64,000 bases of DNA from Blumeriella jaapii (GCA_009599575.1 VWND01000067.1:1488001-1552000), one strand, 5' to 3'. Positions 34,560 to 47,800 are shown, numbered from the stretch's first letter. The notes: generated by a model from the sequence alone, not told the origin. Program-made: numbers and translations.

Positions 34560-37500
34560 CGAAATACGCTTTCAGCCAATTTATAAGTTTTGCAAAAAAA
34601 CCGGAGAGCTTTTTATGCGCCAAGTAAAAGCCGCGCACTTTTAAAAAAGCATATATAAAATCAAACGCGAAATACTACGTAAAATTTTTATTTAAGCTTA
34701 TTTAAAAAGCTTTATATTAAAAGGTTTTCCGCTGTATTCGATAAGCGATCAATTTTTCGATTTCGTATTCAAGTTTACCAATTATATTAATAAATTCAGA
34801 AGCTGGATTAACCTGATTTAAAAGCGCGTCGTCAGCTGCTTTACGCAATCGATTAACGTAAAAAACTGGATGTACGTTTATAATATTAGAAAGATTTAGC
34901 TTAAAAGCGTTATCGAAAATTTTGGTTATAATTTTAAAAAGGCCGTTTGTAAAATTGTCGAGCTTGCGAAAAAACCGGAAAATCGGAAATAAACGCATAT
35001 CGAGCCATACGTAATCGCTAACGTTAAAATCGATCGCGCGGCGAAATTTATTCGCATTTTTTTTTATTTTGTCGTAAGCTTATTAAAAATGCGATTTGGC
35101 GAAGTTTCAGGCGTCGTAATAACGGCGAGCGTACGCACGAGCTTCGTTTGCGTTTAGCTTGTATAAAAGATTGAGAAAAAGGGAAATATCGAGCTTTCAG
35201 TTTCAATTAGTATAAGAAGTATAACCGTATATAATTTCAAAAAATAAAAAGCCATTTAAACTTTTGTAAAAAAAGATTATTTAAACGAAATCCATTATTA
35301 AAAGAAATTCGTTCTAATCGTTTTGATAGAAATTTACGAAAAATCGAAAGCGTTTTTGCAAATATTAATTGTAAATTTCGGTCTGACCGTCGGTTTCAAA
35401 ATGAACGGCTATCGAAAGCTTTAATTGCGTACCGAGTATTTTGTTTAATTTAAACCAGAAAATAAACTAATACTAAAGGCTACGATCGCTAATAATATTT
35501 TTTAAAAGGCCAAAATACTTGTATATATAAAATATATATAGTTTAGCGAAACTTCGAGCGTCGATATTCTTATAATAAAAAATCGAAATAGCTTGCTTGG
35601 AAAAGCGATTTATTATTACGAACACGTTGTTATAACCGTATTTGTTTTTATTAAAACTGCAAAAGTTTATTATAACGTATTTCCAAAAATGGTTAACAAA
35701 AAAAAGCTAAAAAAGACCGGGGCGTTTATTTTTTAAAACAAAACTTTTTCGATAAGCGTAGTAATTGCGATAGTATTATTTTACAAAAGCTGTTATATCT
35801 CGCTAATAATATTAATTCGAAAGCAATTGCGTAGTTTTGCGAGCGCTAAAATAAGCGGTAAAAATCTGGTCGTGCATTTTTCGTATAAAAGCTAAGCGAA
35901 AGTAATCGACGTTTAATATTATCAGGCGACCGTAATATAACAGCAAGTCGCGTTTAAATATATACGAAAACGGAATATTATTATCGTCGTTTTTTTTCGT
36001 AGCGTTTCGTACAACTTTTTTTCGAAAAGCTATTAAGCTGCTAGCTATGCGATTAGCGTAAAAAAATTAATTAACGATACGAAATACGAAAAAAAGATTA
36101 GCTATTTTAACGATAAAAACAGCTGTTTCGAAGGTCGTAGAAAATCGAAGTTTTTTAATTAAAAGGCGATAATTAATCTGATCGGCTCGAAAAAAGATTT
36201 GCAAACGCTAAATGCGTTTAAAAAAGTTTTAGCGATCGAATTCGTTCGTACGACGTGTTAATACGTCAGCCAAAAAGTTGTATTTACTTGGTTTGTACGT
36301 AATAAAAAAGTTGTAATCGGCGAGAAGCTCGGCCCAGCGTGCTTATCGAGCGTTTAAAAGTTTGGAAGTTATAAAATATTCCAAAGCTTTATAATTAATA
36401 ATAATTTTGATCTAATAAACTAAGCTAGCTAATTCAGTACGAAAGTTGTTTAGAAATTTTACAATTGCGAGCATTTTTTTATCGTATACGACGTAGTTTA
36501 GCTTTGCGAAAGCTATGGTTTTGCTAAAGTAAGCGACTGAAAGCTAATCGTTATTATAAAATTGCGAAAATACAAAAGCTACTACGCCGTCGAAAGCGTT
36601 AATTTTTAATATGCAAAAAAGATCTTGCTTATAATATTATAAAACTAATGCAATAATAAAAGCTAGTGTAAAAAATTCGAAATTCTTCTGATATTTAAAA
36701 GTGAAATTATAAAAAACGTTAGCTTTAGTTAAATAAACCAAAAGCTTTGCAATTATATTATAGTTTCGAATAAAACGTCGGTAAAAATTACAAAAACCAA
36801 AAAAGCTGTATATACCTTTTATAATAATAAAAGGCTTTTAGTAAGCGATTACGAAGACTTTTTCTAAATTTATTTCTAAGCTTTTAATAGAAATAATAAA
36901 ACCTAAGTAACGGGTCCGAATAACGTTAAATTCAAACTTCCGAATATCGGCCTGTAATTCAGCGTTAGCAAACTTTTAAAATACTTTGCGAACGTATATA
37001 ACGTGTTTTAAAAAATCGGACGAGTAAATAAAAATATTATTTAGATATGCAATACAGAAATCGTTTAAGTAATCGAAGAAAACGTCGTTTATACAACGTT
37101 GATAAATTGCGGATTTATTAATAAAGCCAAAAAGTAGCATTTTGCATTTATAAGCGCCGTAACGCGTACGAAATATCGTTAGTTTTTTACTGGCGGAGTC
37201 TATTCGAATTTTATAAAAAGCTTAACGAATATCGAGTTTCGTAAAGATTCGTGCTTTCGAAAAACGAATAAAAATTTTATCGATAAAAAAAAAGTAGCGA
37301 TTTTTACGAATAATATTATTAAAAGCTCGATAATCGATACAAAAACGTAATAAACCGTCGGGTTTTTTGGCGAAAAGCATTGGAACAGCGAAAAAAGCGG
37401 TGGAAAATTCGATAAAGCTTTTGTTAAAATTATTTTATAAGTAGGTTTTGACAATTTCGAATTTTGAAATCGATATTTTGTATAAAAAAGTATATTTCAG

Positions 37501-37700
37501 CTTTTTTTTATTTATAATAAGCTCGATTTTATAATCGTAAGGCCGATAAAAAGCTAGCTCGTTATTAACGGCCTTAGAAAACACGTGTTCGAAGTTTTTA
37601 TATTCCGAAAGAAAAAATTCGAAGAAAAATTTATTCGAAATTAGCTTTGCTAAACTAATTGAAAAAGTCGAAATCGATATTTCGTTAATTCTGAAACGTT
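34560..37700 (-). pseudogene. GypB RT, RNase H, integrase and chromodomain (B4)
   Basis: Integrase end open at 34998-34717 (MRLFPIFRFFRKLDNFTNGL to YEIEKLIAYRIQ). RNase H around 36340-36700; RT around 36960-37560, including the AKKPDG..RF.IDYR block near 37380-37320. Stops are frequent at former Gln codons. Confidence 0.8.
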
Positions 37701-38760
37701 CGAAAAAACTATAAAATTAAATTTTAAAAAAAATGTTGTACGTAAAATCGTTTAATATTTTATCGATTTTGTATAAAAAAATTAAAAACATTTTAATTGC
37801 TTTTTTTCTGAAAATCAACTTAAAAGCGTATGTAATAATCTGGCAAATAGAAATTAAATAAGCAATAAATTAAAAAACTCGTTTTCGAACTGATCGTTTA
37901 AAAAATTCAAAAAATAGTTTTTTATTTAAATTATCGATTATATTAAGCTAAAAAACCATCGCGGCGAAAGCTTTTCTTCGGTCTTTGGTATAATTGTTTT
38001 TCGTAACGAAAAAGCTGTTCTGACGAAAAAAAAAGAAAAGAAAAAGAATAAAAAATAATAAAAAAAAAATCGTTAGCCTGGAAAAATAGTAGTGTAATTT
38101 TTCGTATTATTTTATTGGCGTCGCTATCGAAATTAGCACCGCGAATGAAATTCGACCTTTTCGCGCTCCGCATAGCGTCGTAAGTCTGCTATAATTGATC
38201 AAGGTTTTTATTACGTTTTACAGCGTCGTTTTGATAGCGAAATTAAATTTTTCGAAAATGCAAATAAAAAACTTTAATACAACGAGCGTAAAAAGCTATA
38301 AAAGAATAAGATTTCGGTTAATAAAATTTGCGTTTATTACAATTTAATAAAACTTGATATTCGGCCAACCAAGCTTTTTTTAAAATCACACCATAATTTT
38401 CGAAGTTAGTAATTAAAAAAAAAGTAAACGATTGTATTCGATTATTAATAATAAAATTAAAAAGCGTAAAATATATAATTAAATAGCTACGAGCTTTATT
38501 ATACTTTTTTATAAAAAAAAAAGCCGGAAAAGATTGAATCAAAGTTAAAAAAAAAAAAAAGAAACTTGATTAGCGCCGAATCGATTAACGCGTAACCGTT
38601 CGTTTTAAAATCGACGAGCGTTTTTATTTTATACGAAAAGCCACTTTTAATAAATATAACAGGGATTATTAATAAATCGCTATTAAAAAGCTTTCGAACG
38701 TTAAAATAACGTATATCGCGTAATACGCCTAAAAAAAAGGCTTTGCTTAAGCCTAAGCGT
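37701..38760 (-). pseudogene. GypB protease and RT linker (B4)
   Basis: Protease block at ~38745-38560. The linker holds the 33-bp palindrome (38114-38146), here within an open stretch (38173-37943) reading KRSNFIRGANFDSDANKIIR, and an A-rich tract at ~38020-38070. This is the clearest reading of the peptide encoded across the palindrome. Confidence 0.72.
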
Positions 38761-40358
38761 TTCTTCGACTAGCGGAAAAGCTTTCAACTTTTTCGTATGC
38801 GTTTTGAAAATCGTTTGAAAAAGGATTTTCGTTTTTATTATTATTATTAAAAAACGAATTTTCGGCCGGTTCGATTTCGTTTATATTTACCAGCCTAAAA
38901 AAGCTTTTAAATGGAACCGAAGATCGGCCCGTAAACAGTCGTGCAAATTAGCTTTTTTAAACTTTTTGATATAAAATAAAAAACGAGCGTTATCGTTGAT
39001 TCGATCGAAAAAAAAAAACGTTAAAAAGGGCGTTTTAGCGTAAAAAAAAAGAAAAAACAGCAGAGAATTGAAAAAAAACCTGTAAAGCATTTAAACAACT
39101 TTCGTACGTACGATTTGACTTGTAATACGCTTTAGTTAAAAACCTATTATTTTGATAAGTAATAAATTTGGTAAAACGATTCGCGTATAAAATTCGTTTA
39201 GCTAATTGATTTTATTTTTTTTAACGGACGGCGGTAAGCCAATTTTTAAAAATCGTTGTACGCGCTTATTTCAAATGCAATTTTTCTCGTAAACGCTTTG
39301 ATATTTTATCGCGGAAAGCGTTCCGAAGCTGTTTGTTAATTCGTATTTAAGCGTTCGCTGCGAAAATAGAAAATCGCAAATAGAATCGCTAAAAGTCGTC
39401 GTGCGTATTTATTGCAAGCATTTTAAATTCGTTTTCGGCCCTTTGAATATCGAAAAAATCGGCCAAGAAATCGACGACCTTTTTAATTAATTTCGAAAAA
39501 AATAAAATCGGAACGGTTTAAAATACGCGGGATAAAAAACTTTTTTGCTACGCCTTCGGTCTGATCGAATATATAATTTTTGCGAAATCGATCGCCAGCG
39601 AAATAATCGTAATAAAATTCGAGGTTATCGAAAACTTTAATTTTTTAATAGCGTGCTTTGTAATTTTTATTATTATTTAGCTTAAATTTAAAGTTCGAAA
39701 CGCGCTTTATGCGAGCTAATCGAGAATTAATAAATAAATAAAACTTATAGCGTTTAAAAAGCGCGCTAAGGTTTTGGCCGTCAAAAGAAAATCCAAAAAA
39801 ATTCGCGAAAAGCGTAAAGATTGGTCTGCAGCGTTTATTAATTAAAATAAAACGTTGCGAAAAAAGAAAAAAGCAGCAAATTCGCGACTAGCAAAAGCAC
39901 GTTCGATAAATTTTATTAAACGCTTTGATTAAAAGGTTTGTCGCAATCGTATAATTTCCAAAAGTTATCGTTTACGCTTTTGCGCTTTTTTTAATTGATT
40001 TTGCAAAAGTTTTAACTGAACGCTTTTAGCGCTAAGCTGCAAAAAAAAAATAGCAAGCGAAATAATTAACGCTCTGCCTTTTCTTTTGTTTTTTTTTCCT
40101 CGGGAAAAAAATTGTTTTTCAGAAAAAAAAGCTTTTAAAAAAAGCTGCTTTTTCGCTGATTAAAAAAAAAGATTAAGATATAATAGCAAAAGCTGAAAAG
40201 TTCTGCTGAAAAAAAAATCGTTAAACAAAAGCCATTTTTCGCGAAATGCGAAAATAAATTTTCTTACGACCGGTCGATCATTTTGGTATAATCCGTAAGA
40301 AATTCGAAAGAAAAAATAATTTACGCCGTCGCTAACGTAAAAAAACAATTGTTAATAA
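38761..40358 (-). pseudogene. GypB gag and leader (B4)
   Basis: Colinear with B1 6831-8432 and B5 56610-58240. The open stretch 39090-38887 (ending LRADLRFHLKAFLGW) is a surviving C-terminal gag island. The leader next to the 5' LTR is ~40040-40358. Confidence 0.65.
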
Positions 40359-40622
40359 TATAACGATTTAATTAATCGAAAAGCTAAAAAATCAATTAAT
40401 TAATCGCCGTGTTTATATAATATAAAACGAGCTTTTGGTTTTGTAACAAAAATATTTATTTAGAATTAACAATTGCAAAAAGCAAAGGTTGCTAAAAAAA
40501 AAAAGCCTTATATATATAATAGTTTCCATAGTTAATGGAAGACCTACCAGAAGACCAGGAAGCTTGCAGCTATACGTAGTTGCTGGGGTGACACACGAGA
40601 GGCAAAAAAATGAATCGTCACA
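40359..40622 (-). repeat. GypB 5' LTR (B4)
   Basis: TATAACGAT to ATCGTCACA, 264 bp; the right terminus is intact. Confidence 0.88.
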
Positions 40623-41870
40623 GTATAGGCCGTGGCAGAATTCGAAAATCTTTTGCTTGATTCGTTTTTTTAGCATTTCGATTATTTTATTTTAAAAAGT
40701 TTTAAAAACTGAAAAAGTTTTTTTTTGCCAGACTTCGTAAAACACGGTTTTGATATCGATATAAAACGTAACGTTAAAGCTGAATTAGCTTATTTCGGTA
40801 AAATCGAAAGTTATAGCTTTTTTTCGGTTGCGTAGAATTTCGTATAATACTTTTTTTTTTTTAGCAAAAATTGAATTCCGATTGCTAAATTATCAAACCG
40901 TTTTTTTATAAGTCTGCTGCTAAATAATAAATTGGAAAATCGGCCGGTGATAAGTTTTTCGAATTTGCTAATAATTAATTAAAATAATTTTATTATTTTA
41001 TTTTTTTCAAATTAATCGTTTATTTTTCCGAAAACATTTTTATCGGATTCGCTAAAATTTACGAATCGTATTTTATCAGCTTTGCGCTTGTAAAAAATAC
41101 TGATATTAATACAAAAAGATAAAATATACGAATCGGGTTTGTTTAATACGAAAACGAAATTTTCGGAACTTTTATTTTCGAATTAATAATAAAAAATGTT
41201 AATATTAGCTAATTTTATTCGCGGTGCTATTTCGATTAGCGACGTAAATGCTTTTAGCCGAATATTTTCCAGGTTTTATTACAGCTTAGCGTTTATTTTA
41301 AAATTAAAGCCGGCTATTCGTTTTCCGATAAAACGTCGATTAAAAAGATTTTATCGCCGGCGACGATGATTTAATTTTAAAAAAATCGGTTTTAGTTTCA
41401 GAAAAAAGTTTTTATTTGGCCGTTTTCGGTGTATTTAAAGCTAACGAAATTTTTTAAAATCCAAAGCATTTTAAAAATAATAAAATAAAAATACTTTTTT
41501 ATTATTAAAAAATCTTTATAAATAATAATATTTTTAATATCGATTTTAACGTTTCGTATAATTTTATTAAATTTAATCGTATTTTTATTAACGGTAATAT
41601 AAATTATTCGCTTATCGATAATAATCGAAATACTATTAGCTTCGGCTATTTTTTGATTTATGCAATTGATTTCGGCTTTATTATCGAATAAAGCGAAGAC
41701 GGTCGTACTTTTTTTAAGTATTATTTTTATTTTTAATGCTTTTATAGCCGTGTAAAAGCAGTTTCGTCGTTTTAACTTTTGGGTTTTTATAGCGAAAACT
41801 AAAAAGCTGACTTTTTCCGAAGATTTCTTTTTATCGGCTAAATTAATTGCGATATTTATAAATTTTTTTC
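40623..41870 (-). pseudogene. GypC protease and RT N-terminus (C2)
   Basis: On the minus strand the protease active site reads VFALFDNKAEINCINQKIAE near 41700-41640; the DNGA/DSGA motif has become DNKA. Downstream comes a KAFTSLIEIAPRI-like peptide over a 33-bp palindrome (41217-41249). The start of RT then reads a sequence also present at 50153-50500 in C3 (ATCGAATTCTGCCACGGC region near 40630-40650 reversed). The RT continues across B4 at 34210. Confidence 0.75.
41217..41249. repeat. 33-bp palindromic motif in GypC protease region (C2)
   Basis: ATTCGCGGTGCTA, loop TTTCGAT, then TAGCGACGTAAAT region. Its reverse complement is very similar to the GypB copy at 6189-6221. Confidence 0.6.
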
Positions 41871-44020
41871 TGATTTGTTTTTAATTCAAAATCGTTTTTT
41901 TTTTCGAATGATTTCAACTTTTTCGTTTTTTTTTAATACAAGGATTTGTTTATTAATAATTTTATCGAATTTTTCTTTTGTATTAAATAAATCGCTGAAT
42001 TTTAATTTAATTTTCTGTTTTATAATTTTCTTAATAGCCTCGTCGACGGCTTCGGAGCTAATATATTTATCGATCCATTTTTCGCTTCGCATTAATAATA
42101 AGCGTTTAAAAGCTGGTATTTTCTGAATGATTTAAACCGAAGTATCGGTATCGATATTTTTTATATCGTCGTTAATTTTTTTTATTATAAATATTTTTTT
42201 AATATTTTTATCGGTTCTTTTTCGAATTTCAAAATCTTTTTTTTTTTCGATTCTGACGTTTTTTTTTATACCAGTTGATTTAACGAATAAAATAAAAGCA
42301 TTTTGCTTTTTTATAATTCGTTGGCTTAATTATGCAATTATAATATTTGCAAATGCGATAATTGCATTAGCAATATATATATTTATTTTTTATTTATATA
42401 CTTAAATTTTATTTATATTTGGGATAAAAGTTTTTTTTTTAATTAATACGCTTTCGGGGATATTTTTTTTTTATTAATAAAAATCGTTTTCGCATTTTTC
42501 CTGTTTTCCAAGCAATCGTTCCATTCCGTACCTTTTATTTTTAAGCGAATAATATTTAATCAGTTTTAATTTTCAGCTTTATTAAAAAGGCTTATTTCTG
42601 CTTTCGTCGGTCCGAAGCAGATCGTTCCGTATTTATTAATATAACAGATTTTATTATTTATATAAAAATTAAATGCTTTGCATTTTAAACGAATATAAGA
42701 TTTTTCGTAATAAATTTTTTTGTTATCGCAAAATTTATATTTAAAATCACGAAATCTGTTTGATAATTACTTTTATTATTTTAATAGCCGCGATTTTGGT
42801 TTTCGCATTGATTTTTTTTTTCTTTTGATAATCGTTATTATAATTAATATTTCGCTAATTCTGATCGCTAGCACGGAAAAATTGCTATTAAACAGCTATT
42901 ACTTTTACGGTGGCTTAGCGAAGCTGATCGCTTCGCGCATTTTAAAAAAAGTAATTGTTATAAAAACCATTTTAATCGTTTTTATTATTCGAATTAACGT
43001 AAAAAAGTTTTTTTGCTATTATATAAAATTTTCGATTTTGCTTTAAAATTTTTAAATTTTAATATCGGTAAATTTTAATACGAAAGTTTCGATATTTTTA
43101 TTAAGCTTTTTCAAGCCAGTAGATTTTGCAAAACGATTAAATAATATAATAACTAATTGTTTTTTAGCGATTTCGGTAATTTTTAATAGCTGGATATGTT
43201 TTTGTACTAAAGCTTCTACGTTTTTTTTGTAAATAAAAAAAGAATTTTTTTTTTAATTTATAGCTTCGATAATACGTTCGTTTTAATTTTGTTTAAAAAC
43301 GAATTTTATAAATTTGAAATATTAATCGAAAATTTTAAAGTTTTGTTTATTAATTTTAAAATGCTTAATAGTTTTGTTGCGAATGCTGGTTGAAAAGCCA
43401 AGTAAAAACAACTTTTTTTGCTTAACTTCGCTTAAAACCTTTTTATTAACAAAAACGTTAAATACTTTCGTATAAATACGATAATAAGCTTTAAGTTTTT
43501 TAGCTTAACGAATTGTTATAACAAACTGTTTAAAAAAAGCGATAATATCGCGAATTTGCTAACGATCGTAGTTTCGGAATTCCGATTTCAAAGCTTTAAT
43601 TAGCTTACGCCAGTTTCGAACTTTAATAGCCTTTTATTTATTTATCGATTTAATAATATTTTTAATAATTGGGTTATAATAGCGAAGAAGTTTATCGAAT
43701 ATTTTAGTTTTAAAAACTTCGAAATTTTTACAGGTTTTTTTATATTTTTCGATAAAATCGGTAACGTTGGCGCTATTAAATAAAAATGCACCAAAAGAGC
43801 TAGGCAGAAGCATGCGGCCTCGTATAAAAAAACGAAAAGCGTCGTTATCCATAATATTAATAAAAGTATTAATAAGATTTAAATTAAACGAATAAGTGTT
43901 TTTTGGAATTGCAAATTAAAAGTTTTTAATATAAAAGAAATCGTTTTTAATAAAAGAGCTATCAAAAAGGTCTTTGTGTTTTCTAAAAGAATTAAATAAA
44001 ATAAAATTGCGTCCAAACAT
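41871..44020 (-). pseudogene. GypC gag (C2)
   Basis: Starts at ATG 44020-44018 (minus), MFGRNFILFN..FRKHKDLFD, matched by the C4 start at 59279. Open piece 43852-43634 reads MDNDAFRFFIRGRM to NVTDFIEKYKKTCKNFEVFKT and LLRYYNPIIKNIIKSI. These fit the capsid blocks of this lineage (FxxRYE..C, RxxRYC, then RNWRKLIKALKSEFR). A zinc-finger-like FCDNKK.YYEKSYIR block lies near 42720. The open stretch 42092-41886 (RSEKWIDKYISSEAVDEAIK to KLKFSDLF) matches in position the gag-pol connector common to such elements. Confidence 0.78.
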
Positions 44021-44088
44021 TTAAATAGTATATTAAAAAACTTATTTTTTAATAAGTTAACTGGATTAATATAATATTGCTATATAAT

Positions 44089-44110
44089 CCACGGTTTCGA
44101 TATTCCGTGG
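44089..44110 (-). promoter_or_regulatory. conserved hairpin upstream of GypC gag
   Basis: CCACGG, ten bases, CCGTGG: a perfect 6-bp stem. C4 has the same at 59189-59210 with one arm CTACGG. By position it could be an RNA packaging or dimerisation element; this is inference only. Confidence 0.5.
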
Positions 44111-44564
44111 CTCAGGCTAATGCACGTACAGCTATTTTTTTATTATTTTTAATAAAAAGCCGCAAATTGTAATTGCTATAATCACAAAGCGCAAAATCAG
44201 AAAATTAAGTTTTCGCCAAGCGTTTAATCAAAAGAAATTTAATTCAAAAGGGCCGAGCGCAGCGGTCGAAGCGTACGAATTAATATTCGATTTGTTATTT
44301 TTAAATAAAAAAGCGATTTTCGAGCTTTGATTTTCGTATAATTTAAGATTGCTTGATCGTAATTTCAAACGTTTTTAAAATATATTGCATTTTTGTAATC
44401 CAATAACTATGCGTAAGATAAAAAAAGCTATTAAAAATCTTTTATATAATGCAGCTGCGAATAATATTATATAAAAGGTTTTTTAAGCCGTAATAGCGAA
44501 ATATCGAAATCGATTTTGATTGTGAATTTAAAAAATGCATCGGCGAATATATAAAAACGAAACA

Positions 44565-44596
44565 CCGAAGTTTGAATCCTTGCGTAAATCATTAAA
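44565..44596 (-). promoter_or_regulatory. GypC primer-binding site region
   Basis: Coding strand after the 5' LTR reads TTTAATGATTTACGC here and TTTAGTAATTTACGC in C4 (58702). Together they imply TGG two bases after the LTR, then a stretch whose complement contains TTTGAATCC, like a tRNA T-loop. The exact tRNA is not assigned. Confidence 0.45.
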
Positions 44597-44863
44597 TATA
44601 AAAGTAGATAGGAAAACCAGACTGATACGGCCATATGTCGGTAAATAAAATAATCTAGGGAATCCCTAGAAAAAATTAAAGAAAAGAAAAGAAAAATAAA
44701 TGAAAATATAAATTGAACTGCGTGGCTATAATATTATTTAAGGAAGTGCTTTGCTTTTATACCTGTTAAAGATAGTCAGTGGCAGGGGGTTTCGGAAGGG
44801 TCCATGCCTCGACCATAGCTAAAACTATCAACTCCCATTAATACAAGGTATCACCGTTTTACA
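44597..44863 (-). repeat. GypC 5' LTR (C2)
   Basis: TATAAAAGTAG (TGTAAAAGTAG changed) to GTTTTACA, 267 bp, same length as 27163-27429. Confidence 0.9.
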
Positions 44864-47800
44864 ATTGTAAATTTCGGTCTGATCGTCGGTTTTAAAATAA
44901 GCGGCTGTCGAAAGCTTTAATTGCGTACCGAATATTTTGTTTAGTTCAAATCAGAAAATAAATTAATATTAAAAGCTACGATCGCTAATAATACTTTTTA
45001 AAAAATTAAAATACTTATATACGTAAAATATATATAATTTAGCGAAGTTTCGAATGTCGATATTTTTATAATAAAAAATCGAAATAGCTTGCTTGAAAAA
45101 GCGATTTATTATTACGAATACGTTATCGTAACCGTGTTTATTTTTATTAAAACTGCAAAAGTTTATTATAACGTGTTTTTAAAAATGGTCAGAAACAAAA
45201 AAAAATTAAAAAAAGCCGAAGCGCTTATTTTTTAAAATAAAACTTTTTCGATAAGCGTAGCAATTACGATAATATTATTTTACAAAAACTGTTATACCTC
45301 GCTAATAATATTAATCCGAAAGCAATTGCGTAATTTTGCGAGCGCTAAAATAAGCGGTGAAAATTTGATCGTACATTTTTCGTACAAAGGCCAAATAAAA
45401 GTGATCGACGTTTGGTATTATTAAACGATCGTAATATAATAACAGATCGCGTTTAAACGTATACGAAGTGTTATTATCGTCGTTTTTTTTCGTAGCGTTT
45501 TATATAGCTTTTTTTCGAAAAGCTATTAAACTGCTAATTATACGATTAGCGTGAATGATTTGGTTAACGATACGAAATGCGAGAAAAAAATCAGTTATTT
45601 TAACGATAAAAACAGCTGTTTCGAAAGCCGTAGAAAATCGAAGTTTTTTAATTAAAAAGCGGTGATCGATCTGATTTATTCGGAAAAGGATTTGCAAGCG
45701 CTGGATGCGTTTAAAAAAGTTTTAGCGGTCGAATTCGCTCGTACGACGTATTAATGCGTTAGCTAAAAAATTATACTTATTTGGTTTATACGTAATAAAA
45801 AAGTTGTAATCGGCGAAAAGCTCGGCTCAACGTGTTTATCGAGCGTTTAAAAATTTGAAAATTATAAAATATTCTAAAGCTTTGTAATTAATAATTATTT
45901 TGATTTAATAAATTAAGCTAATTAGTTTAATACGAAAATTGCCTAAAGATCTTACGATTGCGAGCATTTTTTTATCGTATACGACGTAATTCAGCTTTAC
46001 GAAAGCTATAGTTTTGCTAAAATAAGCGATTAAAAGCCAATCGTTATTATAAAATTGCGAAAGCATAAAAGTTATTACGCCGTCGGAAGCGTTAGTTTTT
46101 AATATGCAAAAAAAGTTTTGCTTGTAATATTATAAAACTAATATAATAATAAAAGTTAATATAAAAAGGTCGAAACTTTTTTAATATTTAAAAATGAAAT
46201 TGTAAAAAACGTTAGCTTTAGTCAAATAAACTAAAAGCTTTGCAATTATACCGTAGTTTCGAATAAAACGTCGGTAGAAATTACAAAAACTAAAAAAGCT
46301 TTATATATTTTTTATAATAATAAAAAGCTTAATAAGCGACTACGAAGACTTTTTCTGGATTTATTTTTAGGCTTTTAGTCGAAATAATAAAGCTTAAGTA
46401 ACGGATTCGAATAACGTTAAATTTAAATTTTCGAATATCGGCCTGTAATTCAGCGTTAGCGAGCTTTTAAAGCATTTTGCGAACGTGTATAATATATTTT
46501 AATAAATCGGACGAATAAATAAAAATATTATTTAAATATATAATGCAAAAATCGTTTAAATAATCGAAAAAAACGTCGTTTATATAACGTTGATAAATTG
46601 CGAATTTATTAATAAAACCAAAAAATAGCATTTTGCATTTATAATCGCCGTAACGCGTACGAAACGTCGTCAGTTTTTTATTAGCGAAGTCTATTCGAAT
46701 TTTATAAAAAGCTTAACGAATATCGAGCTTCGTAAAAATTCGCGCTTTCGAAAAACAAATAAAAGTTTTATCGATAAAAAAAAAAAAGTAGCGATTTTTA
46801 CGAATAATATTATTAAAAGCTCGATAATCGATATAAAAACGCAATAAACCGTCGGGTTTTTTAGCGAAAAGCATTAAAGCAGCGAAAAAAGCGATAAAAG
46901 ATTCGATAAAACTTTTATTAAAATTATTTTGCAAATAAATTTTAACAATTTCGAGCTTCGGAATCGACATTTTGTATAAAAAAATGTATTTCAGCTTTTT
47001 TTCATTTATAATAAGCTCGATTTTATAGTCGTAAGGCCGGTGAAAAGCTAGCTTGTTATTAGCGGCCTTAGAAAACACGTGTTCGGGGTTTTTATATTTC
47101 GAAAAAAAAAATTCGAAAAAAAGTTTATTCGAAATTAGCTTTGCTAAACTGGTTGAAAAAATCGAAATCGATATTTTATTAATTCTGAAACGTTCGAAAA
47201 AACTATAAAATTAAGTTTTGAAAAAAGTGTTATACGTAAAATCGTTTAGTATTTTATCGATTTCGTATAGGAAAGTTGAAAACATTTAATTACTTTTTTT
47301 TTTGAAAATTAATTTAAAAGCGTGCGCAGTAATTTGGCAAATAAAAATTAAATAAGCAGTAAATTAAAAAATTCGTTTTCGAATTAGTCGTTTAAAAAAT
47401 TCAAAAAGTGGCTTATTTAAATTATCAATTATATTAAGCTGAAAAACTATCGCGGCGAAAGCTTTTTTTCGGTTTTTAATATAATTGTTTTTCGTAAAAC
47501 GAAAAAACTGTTTTAAAAAAAAAAAAAAAAAAAAAAAAAGAAAAAATAATAAAAAAAGAATCGGCAGCCTGGGAAAATAATATAAACTTTTGTATTATTT
47601 TATTAGCGTCGTTATCGAAATTAGCATCGCGAATGAAATTCGATTTTTTCGCGCTTCCCATAGCGTCGTAAATCTGCCACAATTGGTCAAGGTTTTTATT
47701 ACGTTTTACAACGTCGTTTTAATAGCGAAATTAAATCTTTCGGAAATGCAAATAAAAGATTTTAATACAACGAGCGTAAAAAGCTGTGGAAAGGTAAAAT

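Larger units (their letters stand above)
34211..40622 (-). mobile_element. GypB copy B4, structurally complete (6.4 kb)
   Basis: LTRs 34211-34473 and 40359-40622, flanked by perfect gtata duplications (34206-34210 and 40623-40627) within the C2 RT. Same gene order as B1 on the minus strand. Confidence 0.92.
44021..44596 (-). other. GypC 5' leader (C2)
   Basis: Between LTR and gag. Next to the LTR is the primer-binding region (see 44565-44596). About 70 bases before the gag start is the hairpin at 44089-44110. Nothing else is recognised. Confidence 0.6.
27163..44863 (-). mobile_element. GypC copy C2, complete, carrying nested B4
   Basis: Two 267-bp LTRs (27163-27429 and 44597-44863) bound a minus-strand element. 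Removing B4 (34211-40622) leaves about 11.28 kb, very large for a fungal gypsy element. Order from the right: 5' LTR, leader with hairpin, gag, protease, RT, RNase H, integrase, spacer, X, 3' LTR. attg is repeated on both sides. This is the only copy that shows the whole GypC plan. Confidence 0.9.

Noticed and set aside
42720..43046. 108-codon plus-strand frame resembling a membrane protein
   Set aside because: Antisense to GypC gag of C2; the hydrophobic look is due to RIP-driven Ile and Phe codons.
44565..44596. Real tRNA gene near the GypC leader
   Set aside because: Only a T-arm-like stretch adjoining the LTR is seen; no D or anticodon arm. A primer-binding site explains it better.
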